Of a stretch of 64,000 bases of DNA, positions 41,760 to 52,300 are shown one piece after another (position 1 is the stretch's first letter; every line of letters begins with the position of its first letter). The position numbers were made by a program, and so were the translations under genes. The stretch is from assembly GCA_963797005.1 (NCBI GenBank), contig CAWCOF010000010.1, forward strand, positions 62,001-126,000, in the 5' to 3' direction. This DNA is from AWTP1-13 sp963797005. GTDB taxonomy: Bacteria > Pseudomonadota > Alphaproteobacteria > Rhizobiales > Hyphomicrobiaceae. Under the pieces are notes generated by a model that saw only the letters and a list, made by a program, of their open reading frames with translations, had not been told where the DNA came from and did no database searches.

Positions 41760-43616
41760 TCAGGTTACTACCGCCCTGCGGCGTAGCCCTGCATGCCGCG
41801 GGCGTTGGCGGCGGCGCGGCGGCGCACGCCGTCGCGCGAGGCCGCCGACAGCCGCCCTTCCGACCAGTCGGGGCCGACCTCGACCGTGTGGCCGCGTTTC
41901 TCCAATTCCTTGATGGTGGCCTTGCGGCAGCCGGCCCTCGACGACCACCACGCCGGGCCGTGCCGTGCGCGGCCAGAAGGAGCCCGGGAAATGCTCGATG
42001 TGCCAGGCGGGCGCGTCGATCGCCGCCTGCAGGTTCATGCGCGGGGCGGCGCTGTCGCGGCGCGTGTGGCGCAGGAAGAACTGGCAGCTCCACTGGTCCT
42101 GCTGGTCGCCGCCGGGCGTGCCCCAGGTCATGTAGGGCTCGCCGTCGCGCAGCGCCATGCCGACGGAGAGGGTCGAGCGCGGGCGCTTGCCGGGCGCCAG
42201 GGAGCCGGGCTGGCCCTCCTCGAGCCAGAACATCTGCCCGCGCGTGCCGAGCGGCCAGCCGAGCGCGGGGATCACCGGCGAGGACTGCAGCCACCCGCCG
42301 GACGGCGTGGCCGTGAACATGTTGCCGGCCTTGTCGATGACGTCGATGTGCACCGTGTCGCCGCGCACGGCGCCCGAGGGTGCGACCTCCATCTCGCCGG
42401 CGCCGTGGCCCGTGTGCATGCGCGCGAATGTCGGCTCGCCGGCTCCGGCCGCGGCAGCGCGCGCGCCCTTGACGATCACGCGTCCGCCGTAGCCCTCGAT
42501 CGTGCCGGGGCGCTGCTCGCGCGAGGCCTCCTTGCCGACGAGCTTGCGCCGCTCGGCGTTGTAGGCCTCCGACAGCAGGGTCTCCATCGGCACGTCGACG
42601 AACTTGGGATCGCCATAGAAGGCCTCGCGGTCGGCGTAGGCGAGCTTGGCGCACTCGACCCAGGTATGAACGAAATCGGCGCCGTCCGGATCGAGCCGGT
42701 CGACGTCGAAGCCCTTGAGGAGTGCCAGCATCTGCAGCAGTGCCGGCCCCTGCGTCCAGGCATTGGGCTTGAGCACGCGATAGGGGCCGTAGTCGAGGTG
42801 CACCGGGTCCTCGAGCGTGGGCAGCCAGGTCGCCATGTCCTGCGCGGTGAGCACGCCGCGGTGGGGGCGGCCGCTCACGTCCATCACCTCGTTCGTGCGA
42901 CAGAACCCGTCGATGGCCTCGGCGACGAAGCCCTGGCTCCAGGCGCGGCGCGCCCGCTCGATCTCCTTCTCGCGTCCGCCGCCGCCCGTCTCCGCCTCCT
43001 TGAGGATGCGCTCGTAGGTCTCGGCATGCTTGACGTTGGTGAAGAGGGAATTGGGCGCGGGCACCTTGCCGCCCGGCAGGTAGACCGCGGCCGAGGTCGG
43101 CCAGTGCTCGCGGAAGAGGGATTGAACGGTGGCGATGGTGGCGCAGCCGCGCTCGACCAGCGGATAGCCATTGCGCGCGTAGGCGATCGCGGGCTCCAGC
43201 ACGTCGCGCAGTCTCAGCGTGCCGAAGTCGCGCAGGATCAGCATGTAGGTCTCGAACGTGCCGGGAATGCACGCCGGCAGCAGCCCGGTGCCCGGCATGA
43301 TGTCGAGGCCCAGCTCGTCGCGGTAGCGCGCAATCGTGGCGCCGGCCGGGGCCGGGCCCTGGCCGCAGACGACGACCGGCTTGCCGCCCTTGGCGTCGTA
43401 GAGGATGACCGGCACGTCGCCACCGGGACCGCACAGATGCGGCTCGACCACCTGCAGCGTGAAGGCGGTCGCAACCCCGGCGTCGAACGCGTTGCCGCCC
43501 CGCTCCAGCACGCCCATGCCGACGGCGGTGGCGATCCAGTGCGTGGAGGCGACGACGCCGAAGGTGCCGTCGATCTCGGGCCGCGTCGTGAAGGGGCCTG
43601 AATTGATGTTGGACAT
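41760..43616 (-). CDS. Gamma-glutamyltransferase family protein, C-terminus frameshifted
   Basis: A GGT-family Ntn hydrolase of about 615 residues. It has GVVASTHWIATAVGMGVLER, PHLCGPGGDVPVILYDAKGG, the nucleophile region RGDTVHIDVIDKAGNMFTAT and RPRSTLSVGMALRDGEPYMT. Unlike the exported ggt at 9377 it has no signal peptide, so it is probably cytoplasmic, as in the YwrD-like branch. After GRLPQ, near 41920, one extra base shifts the frame. The corrected reading is ATIKELEKRGHTVEVGPDWS and ends at a stop at 41768 with GMQGYAAGR, a typical GGT tail. As written the last 60 residues are meaningless. Confidence 0.85.
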   Translation of the reverse strand: MSNINSGPFTTRPEIDGTFGVVASTHWIATAVGMGVLERGGNAFDAGVATAFTLQVVEPHLCGPGGDVPVILYDAKGGKPVVVCGQGPAPAGATIARYRDELGLDIMPGTGLLPACIPGTFETYMLILRDFGTLRLRDVLEPAIAYARNGYPLVERGCATIATVQSLFREHWPTSAAVYLPGGKVPAPNSLFTNVKHAETYERILKEAETGGGGREKEIERARRAWSQGFVAEAIDGFCRTNEVMDVSGRPHRGVLTAQDMATWLPTLEDPVHLDYGPYRVLKPNAWTQGPALLQMLALLKGFDVDRLDPDGADFVHTWVECAKLAYADREAFYGDPKFVDVPMETLLSEAYNAERRKLVGKEASREQRPGTIEGYGGRVIVKGARAAAAGAGEPTFARMHTGHGAGEMEVAPSGAVRGDTVHIDVIDKAGNMFTATPSGGWLQSSPVIPALGWPLGTRGQMFWLEEGQPGSLAPGKRPRSTLSVGMALRDGEPYMTWGTPGGDQQDQWSCQFFLRHTRRDSAAPRMNLQAAIDAPAWHIEHFPGSFWPRTARPGVVVVEGRLPQGHHQGIGETRPHGRGRPRLVGRAAVGGLARRRAPPRRRQRPRHAGLRRRAVVT

Positions 43617-43682
43617 CGCGGTCGCGCTCCATCCCTGCGGGGCCGAGAATGGCCGGCCGGCAGGGTAGGTCGCCGGGCCGCG

Positions 43683-44627
43683 CTAATCAACGCTGACCAA
43701 TTTGGATGCCCGGTAGTGTACCCAGGTCCCGGTGGGGGTGTCGGCCGCGAGCCGCGCGACGCACTCTTCCAGCCCCTGCTGCCACGCGGGCATGCGCAGG
43801 CCGTAGACGCGAGCGAGCTTGGCGCAGTCGAGGCGCGAGTTGGGCGGGCGCCGCACGGGCGTGGGGTAGGCATCGGTGACGATGGGGAGCAACGGCACCT
43901 GCGGGGCGCCCAGACGCGCCGCCGCGCCCAGGATCGCCGCGGCGAAGCCGTGCCAGGTGGTGGCGCCGGTGCCCGCGGCATGGAAGATGCCCCACACGCC
44001 GCGCCGGCCCTCGGTGAGCTGGGCGGCGATTGCCAGGATCGTCTGGGCGAGGTGGGGCGCGTAGGTGGGATTGCCGTGCTGGTCGGCCACCACGCGCAGC
44101 TCGGGCCGCTCCCGCGACAGCCGCACGATGGTCTTGAGGAAGTTGTGGCCATGGGCGCCGAACACCCAGGCGGTGCGCAGGATGACGTGGCGCGGATTGG
44201 CCGCCACCACCGCCGTCTCGCCGGCGAACTTGGACCGGCCGTAGACGCCCGAGGGGTTGGCCATGTCGGTCTCGATGTAGGGCGTCCCCTTGAGGCCATC
44301 GAACACGTAGTCGGTCGAGATGTGAATAATGGGACAGTCGTGTGCCTCGGCAACGCGTGCCACCGCGCCGGCGCCGTCACGGTTGATGGCGTAGGCGAGA
44401 TCGGCCTCCCGCTCCGCCTTGTCGACGGCGGTGTAGGCCGCGGCGTTGACGACGAGGTCGGGCGCAACCGCGTCGATGGCGCGGGCGATGCTGGCCTCGT
44501 CGAGGATGTCGAGCTCGGGGCGGCCCATCGCCACCACGTCGAATGCCCGGCGCGAGGCCGCGCAATCGACGAGCGCGCGGGCGAGCTGACCTCGCGCCCC
44601 TACCACCAGGATCTTCGTGGCACGCAT
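43683..44627 (-). CDS. rfbD: dTDP-4-dehydrorhamnose reductase
   Basis: A 314-residue extended short-chain dehydrogenase: ILVVGARGQLARALVDCAAS (NADP site), VVNAAAYTAVDKAEREADLA, the catalytic STDYVFDGLKGTPYIETD and YGRSKFAGE (Tyr/Lys). It reduces dTDP-4-keto-rhamnose, the last step of dTDP-L-rhamnose synthesis for cell-surface polysaccharide. It lies 23 bases after rfbB; rfbA and rfbC are not in the window. Confidence 0.93.
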   Translation of the reverse strand: MRATKILVVGARGQLARALVDCAASRRAFDVVAMGRPELDILDEASIARAIDAVAPDLVVNAAAYTAVDKAEREADLAYAINRDGAGAVARVAEAHDCPIIHISTDYVFDGLKGTPYIETDMANPSGVYGRSKFAGETAVVAANPRHVILRTAWVFGAHGHNFLKTIVRLSRERPELRVVADQHGNPTYAPHLAQTILAIAAQLTEGRRGVWGIFHAAGTGATTWHGFAAAILGAAARLGAPQVPLLPIVTDAYPTPVRRPPNSRLDCAKLARVYGLRMPAWQQGLEECVARLAADTPTGTWVHYRASKLVSVD

Positions 44628-44650
44628 GCGTTTACCTCGCTCTTGTCTTT

Positions 44651-45718
44651 TCAGCCGGCCCGGGCCGCGACCGGCACGAGGCCGAGCCGCTCGCCGGCGT
44701 AGACGCCCTTGCGCAGGGGCTCCCACCAGGCGCGGTTGTCGAGATACCAGCGCACGGTCCTGGCAAGCCCGCTGTCGAAGCTCTCTTGCGCGCGCCAGCC
44801 AAGCTCGCGCTCGATCTTGCCGGCGTCGATGGCGTAGCGATGATCGTGGCCCGGCCGGTCGGGGACGAACGTGATCAGCCGGCGCCGGCTGGTGTCCGCC
44901 GGCACGAGGTCGTCGAGCGCGTCGCAGATGGCGTTGACGACCTCGAGGTTGGTGCGCTCGTTGCCGCCGCCGACGTTGTAGGTCTCGCCCGGGCGCCCCT
45001 TCTGGAGGATCTCGACGAGCGCGCGCGCATGGTCCTCGACGAAGAGCCAGTCGCGCACGTTGGAGCCGTCGCCGTAGACCGGCAGCGACTTGCCTTCCAG
45101 CGCGTTGAGGATGGCGAGCGGGATCAGCTTCTCGGGGAAGTGGTAGGGGCCGTAGTTGTTGGAGCAGTTGGAGATCAGGACCGGCAGGCCGAAGGTGCGC
45201 TGCCAGGCGCTGGCCAGGTGATCGGAGGCGGCCTTCGACGCCGAATAGGGCGAGGAGGGGTCGTAGGGCGTGTCCTCGCGGAAGGCGCCGGTGGGGCCGA
45301 GCGAGCCATACACCTCGTCGGTCGACACGTGCAGGAAGCGGAAGGCGCGGGCGCGCTCGGGCGCAAGGCGCATCCAGTAGGCGCGGGCGGCCTCGAGCAA
45401 GGCGTGCGTGCCGAGCACGTTGGTGCGGATGAACTCGTCCGAGCCGCTGATCGAGCGGTCGACGTGGCTCTCGGCGGCGAGGTGCATGACGGCGTCGGGC
45501 GCATGGCGGGCGAGGATTGAGTCCATTGCCGCGCGGTCGCAGATGTCGGCGCGCACGAAGCTGTAGCGCGGGCTGTGAGCGATCGGATCGAGCGAGCGCA
45601 GATTGGCGGCGTAGGTCAGCTTGTCGACGTTGACGACATGCGCCGCCGTGTTGCCTATGAGATGCCGGCATACGGCCGAGCCGATGAAGCCGGCTCCGCC
45701 GGTCACGATGATCTTCAC
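44651..45718 (-). CDS. rfbB: dTDP-glucose 4,6-dehydratase
   Basis: A 355-residue enzyme: VKIIVTGGAGFIGSAVCRHL (NAD site), HLAAESHVDRSISGSDEFI, STDEVYGSLGPTGAFREDTP and YSASKAASDHL (Tyr/Lys). It converts dTDP-glucose to dTDP-4-keto-6-deoxyglucose. The GTG at 45718 follows a GGAGGG site and is preferred over the upstream GTG at 45742. It is followed by rfbD. Confidence 0.94.
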   Translation of the reverse strand: MKIIVTGGAGFIGSAVCRHLIGNTAAHVVNVDKLTYAANLRSLDPIAHSPRYSFVRADICDRAAMDSILARHAPDAVMHLAAESHVDRSISGSDEFIRTNVLGTHALLEAARAYWMRLAPERARAFRFLHVSTDEVYGSLGPTGAFREDTPYDPSSPYSASKAASDHLASAWQRTFGLPVLISNCSNNYGPYHFPEKLIPLAILNALEGKSLPVYGDGSNVRDWLFVEDHARALVEILQKGRPGETYNVGGGNERTNLEVVNAICDALDDLVPADTSRRRLITFVPDRPGHDHRYAIDAGKIERELGWRAQESFDSGLARTVRWYLDNRAWWEPLRKGVYAGERLGLVPVAARAG

Positions 45719-45901
45719 CCTATCCCTCCGCTCAGGCCGCACAGCCGATCATTACGCCGGCAAGCCAGGCGCGTGCCTGACAGAGCACGGCGAGGGTTAA
45801 CGGAGGGATGACCGGTTGGAGCTCGGCAGCCTTAAGGGCCTCCGCCATCGAGCCCGCTAGAAAAATTGCCGTGCAGGCAAGGCGCAATTGCAGGAAACGG
45901 C

Positions 45902-46933
45902 CTACGGGCGCGGCTCATAGCTGAGGCCGAGCGTGATGAGCTTTTGGATCAGCTCCTCGTAGCTCATTCCGGTGTGAGCGGCGGAGTCGGCAAAGTCCTC
46001 GCCCCTGGCGATCTGCGGATTGGGGTTGGCCTCCAACAGGAAGAGACGTCCCTTCTCGTCCAACCGGTAATCGAGGCGGGCGTAGCCGCTCAAGCCAAGC
46101 AGACGATAGATCCTCTTGGAGTTCTGATTGATGTGCTTTGCCATGGCGTCGTCGAATATGGCAGGGCTCGACTTCAGTCCGATCTTCACCTGATAGCGCG
46201 GGTCCCACTTGGCCTTGTCGGTGACAATGACCGGCACAGCCTTGGGCAGGTTCTCCATGGTGAGCTCCCACGGAGGGAGCGCCGTCAACAGCTCGTTGCC
46301 GAAGACGCCGACGTAGATCTCTCGTCCCTCGATGAATTCCTCCACGAGCGCCGTGGAGTTGGTCTTCTCGTGAATGAAGGCGATGCGCTCGATGAGTTTC
46401 TCCTGGTCGCGCACCAACGATGCCTGAGCGATGCCCTCGGACCCCTCGTCGGTCAGAGATTTGACGAACAGCGGGAATTTGAGGCGGGAAGGAACCGAGA
46501 TCTTCCTGCGCGGCCTGAAGACCGCGAACCGCGGCACCGATATGCGGTGGTAGGCGAGGATCTTCTTGGTCAACGCCTTGTCCCGCGCGATCGTCAGCCC
46601 CCGTGGATTGCAGCCCGTGTATTTCTGCTTGCGAAGCTCGAGGTAGCTGACGACGTGCTGGTCGAAATACGGCAGGCCGTCGAATTGCTCCACGAGATTG
46701 AAGGTGATGTTGGGCTTGTCGCGCTCGATGGCCTGGCGAATGACGGATAGATCGCTGCCCACGCCCGCACATGTGACGTTGTGGCCAAGGTTTTTGAGCG
46801 CTTCAAGGACGTCATACTCGGCCTTGCTCAACTCCGCATCACGCCCCTGAAGCTCGCTGAACAGCTTGTCTGGAATGCAGTTTTCATCGGTCAACAGGAG
46901 CACGCGCAGGGCTTTCGAGGCGACCACGGTCAT
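45902..46933 (-). CDS. ATP-grasp ligase (D-alanine-D-alanine ligase-like)
   Basis: A 343-residue ATP-grasp enzyme: substrate domain with NITFNLVEQFDGLPYFDQHV, the nucleotide-binding LKFPLFVKSLTDEGSEGIAQ, VEEFIEGREIYVGVFGNELL and the magnesium-binding LFLLEANPNPQIARGEDFAD. Ddl enzymes join two D-alanines, but this one is more distant and lacks peptidoglycan neighbours. Its start overlaps the stop of a zinc metallopeptidase gene as ATGA. A ligase tightly coupled to a peptidase suggests a peptide or amino-acid modification pathway; substrates unknown. Confidence 0.85.
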   Translation of the reverse strand: MTVVASKALRVLLLTDENCIPDKLFSELQGRDAELSKAEYDVLEALKNLGHNVTCAGVGSDLSVIRQAIERDKPNITFNLVEQFDGLPYFDQHVVSYLELRKQKYTGCNPRGLTIARDKALTKKILAYHRISVPRFAVFRPRRKISVPSRLKFPLFVKSLTDEGSEGIAQASLVRDQEKLIERIAFIHEKTNSTALVEEFIEGREIYVGVFGNELLTALPPWELTMENLPKAVPVIVTDKAKWDPRYQVKIGLKSSPAIFDDAMAKHINQNSKRIYRLLGLSGYARLDYRLDEKGRLFLLEANPNPQIARGEDFADSAAHTGMSYEELIQKLITLGLSYEPRP

Positions 46934-47994
46934 AGGGCGACCTTCGGAAAGCCCGTGTGGAGGACCCCGGTCATCTGCATCGTCAGCAAGACGAGGAGTT
47001 TCTGCATGGTCGCGTCGGGTGTTTCGCTCACGCACAGGCCGAGGGTTTGCGCGCGCGCGATCATCTGCCGAAGCAGCTGATCGACAGCATAGGCATGAAC
47101 GCCGGTGCCGTCTGCGATGCGTGTGCGCAGCTCGCCATGCACGCGGCGCAGGAAGCGTGCCGCCGGCAGCGCATCGGCATCTTGCGAGTCATCCGAAAAG
47201 ATGCGCCGCAGCTCCTGGTCATAGTTCGCGGGCCAGGCCCAGGCGAAGTGATCGCGCTTTCCCGTGTAGTGCTCCTTCAGGGTGTGGCGCCGGGAGGAAA
47301 GAGGATCCACGACCGTTTTTCTCGCATTGGGCGGCGCCTGGTTGGCGATCTCGTGCATCAGCTCGTCGACGTAGGCGAGCTTCTCGATCGCCGGCCAGCC
47401 CTCGTAGCTCGTGCGCCAGTCCGTGTAGGGGTTGAGCCAAACGGCAAAGGTCTCGGCAAAATCCTCCACGGGGTGCGCCTGGGCGTACCATCCGGCCAGG
47501 TTGATGACGTGGTGGCGGCTGTCCACGCGGGCCTTGTAGTTGTCCGGATAGGGCTGGTTCGGGTCGCCGAACAACCGCACATAGCGCGAGCGCTTGTTGA
47601 AACTGTACGCTTCATCGAGCGCATGTCCGGCTTCGTGGCGCAAGATGCGTCGGCACTCGGCTTCTGCCGCCCCTTCGCACTCCAACATCTGCGCTCGCTC
47701 GAGCCGCATCAATCGAGGGTGAGCGAGATAAAACGGCACGGCAAAGCCCGGCACCCGATCGGGCGTGAAGAATTCCTCGGACAGCCAAACGTGAGGACGG
47801 GCGACGATGCTGCGGGCTGTGAGCTCGCGATAAAGGCGGCTCACCCGGCGGGCCATCAGGGTATGGCCGAGTTCGATTGGAAGATCGCACAGCCGCAGGG
47901 CAAGCAGCGCCTCATCCGATGCTTCGTCCAGGTCAATCGCTGCCTTGCGGACGGCGCGGTGGATTGCGCGTGATGTCATGTCGGTCCTGGTCAT
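46930..47994 (-). CDS. Putative zinc-binding metallopeptidase
   Basis: A 354-residue soluble protein with the zinc-peptidase motif RHEAGHALDEAYSF (His120, Glu121, His124) and a downstream Glu candidate in HPVEDFAETFAVWLNPYTDW, a gluzincin-like arrangement. The N-terminal half (about residues 1-90) contains ELGHTLMARRVSRLYRELTA; no signal peptide is seen. The stop overlaps the ATP-grasp start. ATG at 47994 or the sixth-codon ATG at 47979, which has an AGGA site, may be used. Substrate unknown. Confidence 0.75.
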   Translation of the reverse strand: MTRTDMTSRAIHRAVRKAAIDLDEASDEALLALRLCDLPIELGHTLMARRVSRLYRELTARSIVARPHVWLSEEFFTPDRVPGFAVPFYLAHPRLMRLERAQMLECEGAAEAECRRILRHEAGHALDEAYSFNKRSRYVRLFGDPNQPYPDNYKARVDSRHHVINLAGWYAQAHPVEDFAETFAVWLNPYTDWRTSYEGWPAIEKLAYVDELMHEIANQAPPNARKTVVDPLSSRRHTLKEHYTGKRDHFAWAWPANYDQELRRIFSDDSQDADALPAARFLRRVHGELRTRIADGTGVHAYAVDQLLRQMIARAQTLGLCVSETPDATMQKLLVLLTMQMTGVLHTGFPKVAL

Positions 47995-48124
47995 CTTCGG
48001 ACGCTGCGGTTAAGCGAAAGTTGCTCAACGTCCAGGGTGGGGCGTCCCCCGCGTTCGCAGCAGGCCCATTGTATTCGTCCGAGGTCAGGAAGCGACGGAA
48101 TTTGGCAAAATCTACAGGTTGCCG

Positions 48125-49159
48125 CTACTTCAGCCGAGCGATGAGGGCGAGGATCTCGAACAGCATCTGGGCTGCTGCCTGCGCCGTGTTGGTGGTGGCA
48201 TCGTATTGCGGCGCCACCTCGACCACGTCGCCGCCGACGATGTCGAGGCCGGCGCAGCCGCGGATCAGCGCCATGGCCTCCCGCGTGCTCAGGCCGCCGA
48301 CCTCGGGCGTCCCCGTGCCGGGGGCGAAGGCCGGATCGAGGCTGTCGACGTCGAAGGTGAGGTAGGCGGGGCCGCCGCCCACCACCTTGCGGATTTTCTC
48401 GATGGTGCGCGCGGGGCCCAGCTTCACGAACTCCTCGGCGTGGATGACGGTCATGCCGGCTTCGCGCGAGAACTCCCAAAGATATTCGGCGCCGCCGCGG
48501 ATGCCGATCTGGATGGTGCGTTCCGGGTCGAGCACGCCGGCGAGCACCGCCTGCCGGAATGGGCCGCCGTGATGGAACTTGGCGCCTTCGAAGGGACCCG
48601 ACGTGTCGCAATGGGCATCGATGTGCACGAGGCCCACGGGCCTGTCCCTGCCGAGCGCCTTGAGGATCGGAAGCGTTATGGAATGGTCGCCGCCGACGCT
48701 GAGCGGCGCAACCCCGGCCGCGGCAACCTTGGTGAAATAGGCCTCGATATCCTCGTGGCTCTCCTCGAGACTGTAGCGGCTGCGAAACGGCACATCGCCG
48801 ACATCGGCGAACTTGACCTCCGTCAGCGGCGCCAGACGGTGGACGTGATGGTAGGGGCCGACCCGCTCGATGGCGCGCACGGCCCGCGGTCCGAACCGGG
48901 CGCCTGGCCGGTTGGTCACGCCCAGATCCATCGGTACGCCGATCAGCGCCACGTCGAGACCGCCGAAATCGGCGAGCTGGGGCGCATCGAGCCGAAGCGG
49001 CGCGCTGAGGAACGTCGGCACGCCCTCGTAGGGCTTGGGCCGCCGGTCGCTGCCGCCGAAGATGAGTGCTGCGATCTTCTTGAATTGCGGATCCCGGGCC
49101 TCGCCCGGCATGGCATCCGCGTACCTTGCGCGCAGCTTCTCGAGCTTGTCGCGATCCAT
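48125..49159 (-). CDS. speB: Agmatinase/ureohydrolase family enzyme
   Basis: A 344-residue ureohydrolase with all manganese-ligand motifs: SVGGDHSITLPILKAL, VHIDAHCDTSGPFEGAKFHH and FDVDSLDPAFAPGTGTPEVG. It hydrolyses a guanidino compound to urea and an amine; agmatine is the likely substrate, though guanidinobutyrate or related compounds are possible. N-terminal extension of about 60 residues precedes the core. It is on the same strand as the metallopeptidase/ATP-grasp pair but separated by 130 bases. Confidence 0.88.
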   Translation of the reverse strand: MDRDKLEKLRARYADAMPGEARDPQFKKIAALIFGGSDRRPKPYEGVPTFLSAPLRLDAPQLADFGGLDVALIGVPMDLGVTNRPGARFGPRAVRAIERVGPYHHVHRLAPLTEVKFADVGDVPFRSRYSLEESHEDIEAYFTKVAAAGVAPLSVGGDHSITLPILKALGRDRPVGLVHIDAHCDTSGPFEGAKFHHGGPFRQAVLAGVLDPERTIQIGIRGGAEYLWEFSREAGMTVIHAEEFVKLGPARTIEKIRKVVGGGPAYLTFDVDSLDPAFAPGTGTPEVGGLSTREAMALIRGCAGLDIVGGDVVEVAPQYDATTNTAQAAAQMLFEILALIARLK

Positions 49160-49330
49160 CCTGTGGGCTCACTCACCGGCGCCAGGCGCCTTCCGCCGTC
49201 GACAGCAGCCTACATTTTTACCCGTTGTTATCCATGATCGTCCTCCTTTTTTCCTGGGGATAGCCGCCGGAAGGAACTGTTAGGGCGCAGCTCCGATAAC
49301 TCTCCACGGGGAACTATCGGGGACGCAGGG

Positions 49331-52300
49331 ATGTTTGCTGGGGACCAGAGGGGAAGGCCGGTGCCGGTCCGCAGCCTCATAAACCTTCTGGGCGTCGCCG
49401 TCGCACTCATCACGGCCTTCGCATTTCCTATCGGCTACGGCGTCATCGGCTATCTCAAGGAGGCGCAGACGCTCGCCTTCAAGGCCGAGCTGACCGCGGC
49501 TCGGGCGGCACAATACATCTACGTGCCCGAAGCGCCGACGCGATACGATGCCCGTCAACTGGCAGCCATCGGGGAAGTCCGCACGGGCACGCCGATCGTC
49601 CAGCGCATTCTGGATGCACACGACACTGAGATTGCACGCCACGGCGAGCCGCTGCCGTGGCCGACCTTGTCCCACCGTGCACCCATCGTCGCTGGCGATG
49701 CCACCGTCGGCGCGGCCGAGGTATCGGCCAGCCTGCGCCCGTTGTTGAACGAAATCGCGCTGGTCGGGCTGACCGCCCTGCTGCTGGCGGCTGGCATCTA
49801 CTATGCCTTTGCCGTGGTGCCTCTCGGCGTCATCGATCGCTCGCTCAAGAGCCTCGAGGAGGCCAACGAGAAGCTGCGCCGGCAGAACCTGCTCCTGGAT
49901 GCGGCATTCGCGAACATGCCGCAGGGGCTCGCCATGTTCGATGCCGAGGAGCAGGTCGTCGTCAGCAACGACCGCTACGCCAGGCTCTATGGGCTCGATC
50001 CGGAGACGATCAAGCCCGGAACCACGCTCAAGCAGGTGGTGGAGCAGCGCATTGGCCGGGGCATCTATCCCGGCGTCACCGCCGACTTCGTGCTGGATGA
50101 GATGCGCGGGCGCATCGCCAGCCGAAGGACGAGCCGACAGACCAACCGGTTGGGCGATGGGCGCATGGTCGCGTCCGTGGTCCAGCCGAGGAGCGACGGC
50201 GGCTGGGTCATCACGCAGGAGGACATCACCGAGCGCGAGAACCTCGCTGCCCAGCTCGCGCGCCAGAACGAGCTGCTCAAGCTGCACGAAGAGGAGCTCA
50301 AGGACCAGAACCGGCGCTTCAATGCCGCCATCAACAACATGTCGCAGGGCCTATGCCTGTTCGATGGGGCGCAGCGCGTGGTGTTCGCCAACCGGCGCTA
50401 TGCGGAAATGTACGGCTTGTCGCCTGAGCAGCTGAAGCCGGGCACGACGCTTGCCGAGATCTTCGAGGCGCGGATCGCCAATGGGCTCTACGCCAAGACG
50501 GCCATCAATCAGGTCGTCGACGAGGGCATCGCCAGTTTCGGCAAGCAGGTCTCGGAGATCATCAATCTCACCGACGGCCGGTTCATATCGGTGCTGCGCC
50601 GTCCGATGGCCGACGGCGGTCTCGTCAGCACGCACGAGGACGTGACCGAGCGCGAGCGCCTGAACGCGCGCCTTGCCGAGAAGAACGATCTCCTCAAACA
50701 GCGCGAGGAGGCGCTCGAGGAGCAGAACGAGCGCTTCGACGCGGCTCTGAGAAACATGTCGCTCGGGCTGTGCATGTTCGACGCCGAGCAGCGGGTGCTG
50801 ATCGCCAACGACCGCTATGCGGAGATCTACGGTCTGGCGACCGGGGACGTGAAGCCGGGCACCACGCTGCGCCAGATCATCGAGCAGCGCATCGCCAAGG
50901 GACTCTATGCGGGCGACAGCCCCGAGGCCTATATCAAGGAGCGGCTGGCGACCTTCCACAAGGCATCGATAGCCGTGCACCACCTGAGCGACGGCCGGGC
51001 CGTTCGCATCTCGCGCACGCCGATGCGCGGCGGAGGCTGGGTGACGACGCACGAGGATGTGACCGAGCGCGAGAAGCTCTATGCGCTGCTGGAAAAGAAC
51101 AACGGCCTGTTGAGCGAGCGGACCTCGCGGCTGCAGGCCATCGTCGACAACTTCCCGGGCGGGATATTCCTTGTGGACGGCGGTCTGCGCGTCACCGTCT
51201 GCAACGGGAAGGCCAAGAAATTCCTGGATCTGCCCGACGAGCTGTTCGCGGACGGGCCTCCGTTGCTGGAGACCGTTTTCCGCTTCAGCGCAAGCCGTGG
51301 CGAATTCGGTCCCGGGGACGCCGAAGCCCAAGCGGCGGAGCGCATGGCGCTCGTCAAGGAGCGCCAGCCCTACATCTCGGAACGCGAGCGCCCGGACGGA
51401 ACCGTGCTCGAGATGCGCGGCGTGCCGCTCATGGACGGCGGCTTCGTTACGACCTACATGGACATCACGGAACGCCGCCGCTCGCAGGCCAAGATCGCGC
51501 ACATGGCGCTGCACGACGCCCTGACCGAGCTTCCCAACCGCGTGCTCATCAACGAGCGGCTCAAGCAGGCGCTCACCCGCGTCAGGCGCGGCGAGGTGCT
51601 GGCCGTCCACCTGCTCGACCTCGACCACTTCAAGAACGTCAATGACACGCTGGGCCATCCGGCCGGCGACAAGCTCCTCACCATGGTCGGAGATCGCCTG
51701 CGCAGCCTGGTCAGGGATACCGATACCATTGCCCGCATGGGCGGGGACGAGTTCGCCGTCCTCCAGGTCGGCCTCGGCCAGCCGGCCGACGCCACCGTGC
51801 TGGCGCTGCGCATCATCGAGGCCGTGAGCGAGCCCTACGACATCGACGGGCACCAGGTGGTGATCGGCACCAGCGTCGGCATCGCCATTGGTCCGATGGA
51901 CGGGCTGACGCCGGACGAGCTTCTGCGCAATGCGGATCTCGCGCTCTATCGGGCCAAGGGCGACGGGCGCGGCACCTACCACTTCTTCGAGGCCGAGATG
52001 GATGCGCAGATGCAGGCGCGGCGCGTGCTCGAGAACGACCTGCGCAAGGCCCTGCCGGCGGGCCAGTTCGAGCTGCACTACCAGCCCGTCGTCGATCTTG
52101 CGAGCAACAAGATCGCCAGCTTCGAGGCGCTCGTGCGCTGGCGCCACCCCGAGAAAGGCTTGATCGCGCCGGGCGCGTTCATCCCCATCGCGGAGGAGAT
52201 CGGCTTCATCGTGCCGCTGGGCGAGTGGGTGATCCGGCAGGCTTGCGCCACCGCCGCCAAGTGGCCGAGCTCCATCAAGGTTTCGGTCAATCTGTCGTCG

